Part shown: piece by piece, positions 6,219 to 8,804 of the stretch
Position numbering within the stretch: the stretch's first letter is position 1
Layout of the letters: the number at the start of each line of letters is the position of its first letter
DNA from: an uncultured Succinatimonas sp.
GTDB lineage: Bacteria > Pseudomonadota > Gammaproteobacteria > Enterobacterales > Succinivibrionaceae
Assembly (NCBI GenBank): GCA_902465145.1
Contig: CABQMD010000023.1
Location: 1-8,804, forward strand
Direction: 5' to 3'
Length of the DNA: 8,804 bases
Position numbers and translations under genes: made by a program
The notes under the pieces: generated by a model
Database searches by the model: none
Seen by the model: only the letters and a program-made list of their open reading frames with translations
What the model was told of the DNA's origin: nothing

Positions 6219-7334
6219 TTATTCTCCTTGCTGCTCTTTTAACTTGTCTTCGTCGTTTCCTGCTTTACTTTCTTCGGTGTTTTCCTGCGGTACAAGATCG
6301 GCAGGCAGGCTGACACCGGCATCGGTCAGACGTTTGGTATATTCGTCTTTAAGCATCTGTTGGGAAACTTCAGGCAATGCTTTTTTGGAATTGGTTCCGA
6401 GATTGTCGCCGTAATCATCTGCAGGCATAGCTGTTTGTCCGCCTGCTTCAAGAGCTTTTCTGGCATCATATTCGGCATTGGGATCCTTACCGTTTCTTTG
6501 CAGAAGCGTAAACAGATCCTTGTTGATAAGTAACAAGCCGTCGGGATCGGCTCTTTTTTGTATATAGTTGCGTGAAACGTCAACTGAAGCAATGTCAGTT
6601 ATGAGCGAACGTCCTAAAAGCATGGGGAAATCCATGGAAGTACGATCCATAAGATTAAATTCGCTGTATACGGAGTAGTTGCCGATCTTAACGTTAAGAC
6701 CTACGACTACACGGTAACTAAAGCCGTTTGATGAGGACTGCCGTACGCGGGTTACCCTGATAAAAGGAGCTTCGGCATCGATGCGTCGGCCGTTGGCTTC
6801 GATGGTAAAACGTACCATTTTAACGCCGTCACTTTCGTAACGACTGATATTGGTAGCGGTGATTGAAGAAACGGTGGCACCGGTGTCCACACGCGCAGCC
6901 AAAGTGGCATCGGCTTCTTTGACGTATACGTATTCTTCTCCGCCGAAAATCATCTTGCCGTCCGGAGTTTCAAAATCGTAATTACGAGACGGTGTAGCCA
7001 TGAGTACACTTGAGGATTTCTGGTCGCCGTGAGATGCTGAAGACGTGGTCGCAGCGGCAATTAATGCCTGATTAGTATCGATTAAAGCTTGATTCTGGCG
7101 GCGTAGCGCTTTGAGCTCTTCTAAGATCTGTTTGTTCAATCTTTCGCTCCTGCGTGATGAAGCGTTCAAATCACTTTTGATTTGACTAAGATCTGCGTGT
7201 TGTGAATTCAACTCGCCGTTGATACTGTCCATGGTTCCTTTGACTTGCAGTAACTTGTCACCAAGATCCTGCTCATCGGCAAATGATACGGTTGCGGCGG
7301 CAAGCGCGGCAATAAAGATCCCTTCGCGTAGCAT
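6219..7334 (-). CDS. Secreted retropepsin-like (RimB/ATP-dependent zinc protease family) protein with N-terminal coiled coil
   Basis: Predicted periplasmic aspartic peptidase-like protein, first gene of the operon. The frame is open to a GTG at 7373, but ATG 7334 is preferred: it starts directly with a signal peptide (MLREGIFIAALAAATVSFA) and lies downstream of the likely start site near 7357. This gives 371 residues. A heptad-rich, charged stretch of about 70 residues (roughly 25-95) looks like a coiled coil. The retropepsin-like domain (about 125-260) has LAARVDTGATVSS with the catalytic motif DTGA (150-153) and the second signature PMLLGRSLI (237-245). The last 110 residues are acidic, low in complexity and probably disordered. 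Despite the old family name, it lacks a zinc motif I can recognise. Such proteins occur with RimK-type ligases and may cut the bond the ligase makes; that is inference. A ribosome site is weak (ACGGACTT). Confidence 0.86.
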   Translation of the reverse strand: MLREGIFIAALAAATVSFADEQDLGDKLLQVKGTMDSINGELNSQHADLSQIKSDLNASSRRSERLNKQILEELKALRRQNQALIDTNQALIAAATTSSASHGDQKSSSVLMATPSRNYDFETPDGKMIFGGEEYVYVKEADATLAARVDTGATVSSITATNISRYESDGVKMVRFTIEANGRRIDAEAPFIRVTRVRQSSSNGFSYRVVVGLNVKIGNYSVYSEFNLMDRTSMDFPMLLGRSLITDIASVDVSRNYIQKRADPDGLLLINKDLFTLLQRNGKDPNAEYDARKALEAGGQTAMPADDYGDNLGTNSKKALPEVSQQMLKDEYTKRLTDAGVSLPADLVPQENTEESKAGNDEDKLKEQQGE

Positions 7335-7355
7335 AATTGTTAAGTCCGTCAAATT

Positions 7356-7376
7356 TTTGTGCAAGAATAGCACAAA
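7356..7376 (-). promoter_or_regulatory. Operon promoter with extended -10 inside an inverted repeat
   Basis: TTTGTGC (7356-7362) and GCACAAA (7370-7376) are perfect 7-bp inverted arms around a 7-bp spacer. On the minus strand the spacer holds TATTCT (7369-7364), 4 of 6 to TATAAT and preceded by TGC, an extended -10 motif. Transcription would start near 7357, 24 nt before the ATG at 7334. The -35 is poor, as is common with extended -10 promoters. A repressor on the repeat would cover the -10. No candidate regulator gene is adjacent. Confidence 0.45.
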
Positions 7377-7595
7377 TTAAAAGTTATGAAACAATAAAAA
7401 AATCTTTAAAATCAATAGTGTTAATCCAAATATTTTATTTCTAGTCAAGATTATCCAAAACATTCTGGGCAGTAGAGACCTTTTAAGACAGTCTTTTAAT
7501 GGGAAACAAACAAGCTTTTTGTTAAAATTGACCTGAGGCCTATGGAGCGGGCCGGTTACACATACCAAAACATATTAAGTTAGGAATTCTTTTTT

Positions 7596-8429
7596 ATGCG
7601 TAAGTTAGCTTTTTTGGCGGCAACAACACTAGTCTGTTTATCCGCTCCTTCAATGGCTGCAGATTTTACCGTTACTCCCGTATACTCGCATCTTGGTGCT
7701 GCTGATTTTGACGGAGCTTCAGGCGATGTTAAAACCTCATCCTACGGTCTTGTCGGCAATAACGATTTTTTAACTTTGGGGTATACAAAAACCGAGTACG
7801 ATTTTTCAAATCGTCCTGACGTCGATATGAACAAGGTTTTTGCGGATTTGAGATATTCCAAGGTAAATCCTGGAACTCTGGGATATTTTGTAGGCGGAGG
7901 ACTGGCTTTTGGTTGGGAGGATGATTTCCATCCTTCTGAAAATTATTCCATTACCCCGCGTGCCGGTCTTAATTATGATTTTGGTAACGAGTGGCGCGTT
8001 ACCGGCGGTCTTTCCATGAATATCAATGAAATAGAAAACTATTTTCAACCCATATTTATGGTGCATTACCGCAGTCCAGACTCGCTTGGTTTTTCAGGTG
8101 TATTCGGAACCAAAAACCATGCTCAATACCGTTTTACCAATGCCATGGCTGTTGAAGGTACTCTGCGCGGCATAGACAGAGATATTTATCAGCTTTCAGA
8201 CGACAATAGCAAACACGGCAGTGCTGCTGAAGGGTATTTGATGGAGCGCAGCATCGCTGCTTCGGCAGGAGTGGTGCTCAATCCTTTGGATGCACTGACT
8301 TTAAGAGCAGGTGTTGAAGCCCGTTTTGATCGTGAGCTTAAGGTATACGATAAAGACGGTAACAAGCTTGGCAAACAGGATATTGATCCTTCTTATGGAC
8401 TTTATATCAACGGTTCTCTCAGTTTCTGA
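7596..8429 (+). CDS. Outer-membrane beta-barrel protein of unknown function
   Basis: A 277-residue protein with a clear signal peptide (MRKLAFLAATTLVCLSAPSMA, cleavage after residue 21 before ADF). The mature chain alternates polar and hydrophobic residues in short strands broken by turns rich in Asp, Asn and Gly (for example YFVGGGLAFGWEDD, WRVTGGLSMNIN, LTLRAGVEARFDR). It ends in YGLYINGSLSF, with the C-terminal Phe that the BAM complex recognises in outer-membrane barrels. By size it could hold 10 to 12 strands. I cannot assign it to a named porin or adhesin family. ATG 7596 has AGGA at 7582-7585. It is transcribed away from the retropepsin-like operon, the two starts being about 260 bp apart, and ends at a strong terminator. 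A weak promoter candidate is TTGTTA (7519-7524) with TATGGA (7541-7546). Localisation is well supported; function is not. Confidence 0.85.
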   Translation: MRKLAFLAATTLVCLSAPSMAADFTVTPVYSHLGAADFDGASGDVKTSSYGLVGNNDFLTLGYTKTEYDFSNRPDVDMNKVFADLRYSKVNPGTLGYFVGGGLAFGWEDDFHPSENYSITPRAGLNYDFGNEWRVTGGLSMNINEIENYFQPIFMVHYRSPDSLGFSGVFGTKNHAQYRFTNAMAVEGTLRGIDRDIYQLSDDNSKHGSAAEGYLMERSIAASAGVVLNPLDALTLRAGVEARFDRELKVYDKDGNKLGKQDIDPSYGLYINGSLSF

Positions 8430-8445
8430 TTTTTCTTAGTTTGAC

Positions 8446-8470
8446 AAAGGCGGTTTTCTCCGCCTTTTTT
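8446..8470 (+). terminator. Rho-independent terminator after the outer-membrane protein gene
   Basis: AAAGGCGG (8446-8453) and CCGCCTTT (8460-8467) form an 8-bp stem around TTTTCT, followed by a T run through 8470. It lies 17 nt after the stop codon. Only 16 nt separate it from the probable start of the next gene. Confidence 0.92.
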
Positions 8471-8481
8471 GATGGGTACAA

Positions 8482-8493
8482 GGATCATGATCC
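8482..8493. repeat. 12-bp palindrome across the hydrolase start codon
   Basis: GGATCATGATCC is a perfect palindrome with two GATC sites; it contains the ATG at 8487 and overlaps the AAGGA that would act as ribosome site. It could be a protein site or small RNA hairpin affecting translation, or chance. Confidence 0.4.
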
Positions 8494-8804
8494 AAAAAGC
8501 TCAAAGCAAATTGCTTAAGGTTTCGCAACAGGCTTTGCGTATTGACCTTATTCCAGGGATCACCTATTCACAGGTGAGCGTACACAGTTACCCAAATGTT
8601 GATCTTAAAATGGACGTGCTAAGACCGCGTACTGGCAAGCTTTTGCCTGCGATGATCTTTGTAACAGGCGGTGGATTTATCACCTCAAACAGGGCATCGC
8701 ATCTTGAGATCAGGATGTGTCTTGCCAAAGCCGGATATCTGGTTGCCTCAATAGAATATCGTTTTGCCCCTCAGGCCAATCTGCCTGCTCCCATCATTGA
8801 TACT
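8487..8804 (+). CDS. Alpha/beta hydrolase, esterase-like (3' end outside window)
   Basis: The first 106 codons of a probable carboxylesterase or peptidase of the alpha/beta-hydrolase fold. After a short lead, LKMDVLRPRTGKLLPAMIFVTGGGF (40-64) gives the opening strands and the GGGF oxyanion-hole loop. KAGYLVASIEYRFAPQANLPAPIIDT (81-106) matches the family's YRxAPxxxxPAxxxD segment. The nucleophile Ser, Asp and His lie beyond the right edge. No signal peptide is visible, so a cytoplasmic enzyme is likely. Start is uncertain: ATG 8487 has AAGGA only 2 nt away, unusually close, and the in-frame ATG at 8472 has no ribosome site. The gene begins right after a terminator with no clear promoter between; TTGACA at 8441-8446 is a perfect -35 hexamer, but its -10 would be the terminator's T run. 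Substrate not deducible. Confidence 0.85.
   Translation, partial: MIQKAQSKLLKVSQQALRIDLIPGITYSQVSVHSYPNVDLKMDVLRPRTGKLLPAMIFVTGGGFITSNRASHLEIRMCLAKAGYLVASIEYRFAPQANLPAPIIDT

Noticed and set aside
7335..7373. GTG at 7373 as the start of the retropepsin-like gene
   Set aside because: It lies upstream of the predicted transcription start, lacks a ribosome site, and would put 13 polar residues before a signal peptide that begins cleanly at ATG 7334.
7505..7523. AACAAA...TTTGTT inverted repeat in the 7377-7595 gap as a terminator or operator
   Set aside because: The arms are short and AT-only, as expected by chance in this AT-rich spacer.

Overview
The window looks like chromosomal DNA of a moderately AT-rich gammaproteobacterium. 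FabB is clearly of the E. coli KAS I type, and a YmdB-type macrodomain, an IclR regulator, a TRAP transporter and a perfect FNR box are also present. A gut or rumen facultative or strict anaerobe (for example of the Succinivibrionaceae type) would fit, but that placement is inference. No tRNA, rRNA, CRISPR array, insertion sequence or phage gene was seen.

Left part (1-1749). On the minus strand lie a dctP-type periplasmic binding protein of a TRAP transporter (running off the left edge) and, upstream of it, an IclR-family regulator with its own terminator. The control region between them reads well. A perfect FNR box sits 41.5 bp upstream of the start site predicted from a TAATAT -10. Two IclR-like palindromes 21 bp apart cover the -10 and the early transcribed region. 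The same palindrome, in perfect form, covers the likely -10 of the iclR gene itself. The simplest model is anaerobic activation by FNR, with effector-relieved repression by the adjacent IclR protein, which also represses itself.

Middle (1750-3026). fabB stands alone on the plus strand. It ends at a bidirectional hairpin that also forms the last codons of the convergent macrodomain gene.

Operon (7373 down to 3011, minus strand). The order is: secreted coiled-coil retropepsin-like protein; membrane protein with an inactive transglutaminase domain and seven transmembrane helices; RimK-related ATP-grasp ligase; macrodomain protein. The spacings are 3 nt, a 1-nt overlap (TAATG) and 9 nt, so translation is probably coupled. 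The first three are a recurrent gene set predicted to make and trim an amide- or peptide-linked modification across the envelope; the macrodomain is an extra partner. In this copy the membrane protein is split by a -1 frame change in a five-base homopolymer at 5517-5521. Restoring one base gives a single reading frame of about 559 residues. The likely promoter has its extended -10 inside a 21-bp inverted repeat.

Right part (7596-8804). Divergent from the operon is a signal-peptide-bearing outer-membrane beta-barrel of unknown function, followed by a strong terminator. The first 106 codons of an alpha/beta hydrolase then run off the right edge, with a 12-bp palindrome across its probable start codon.
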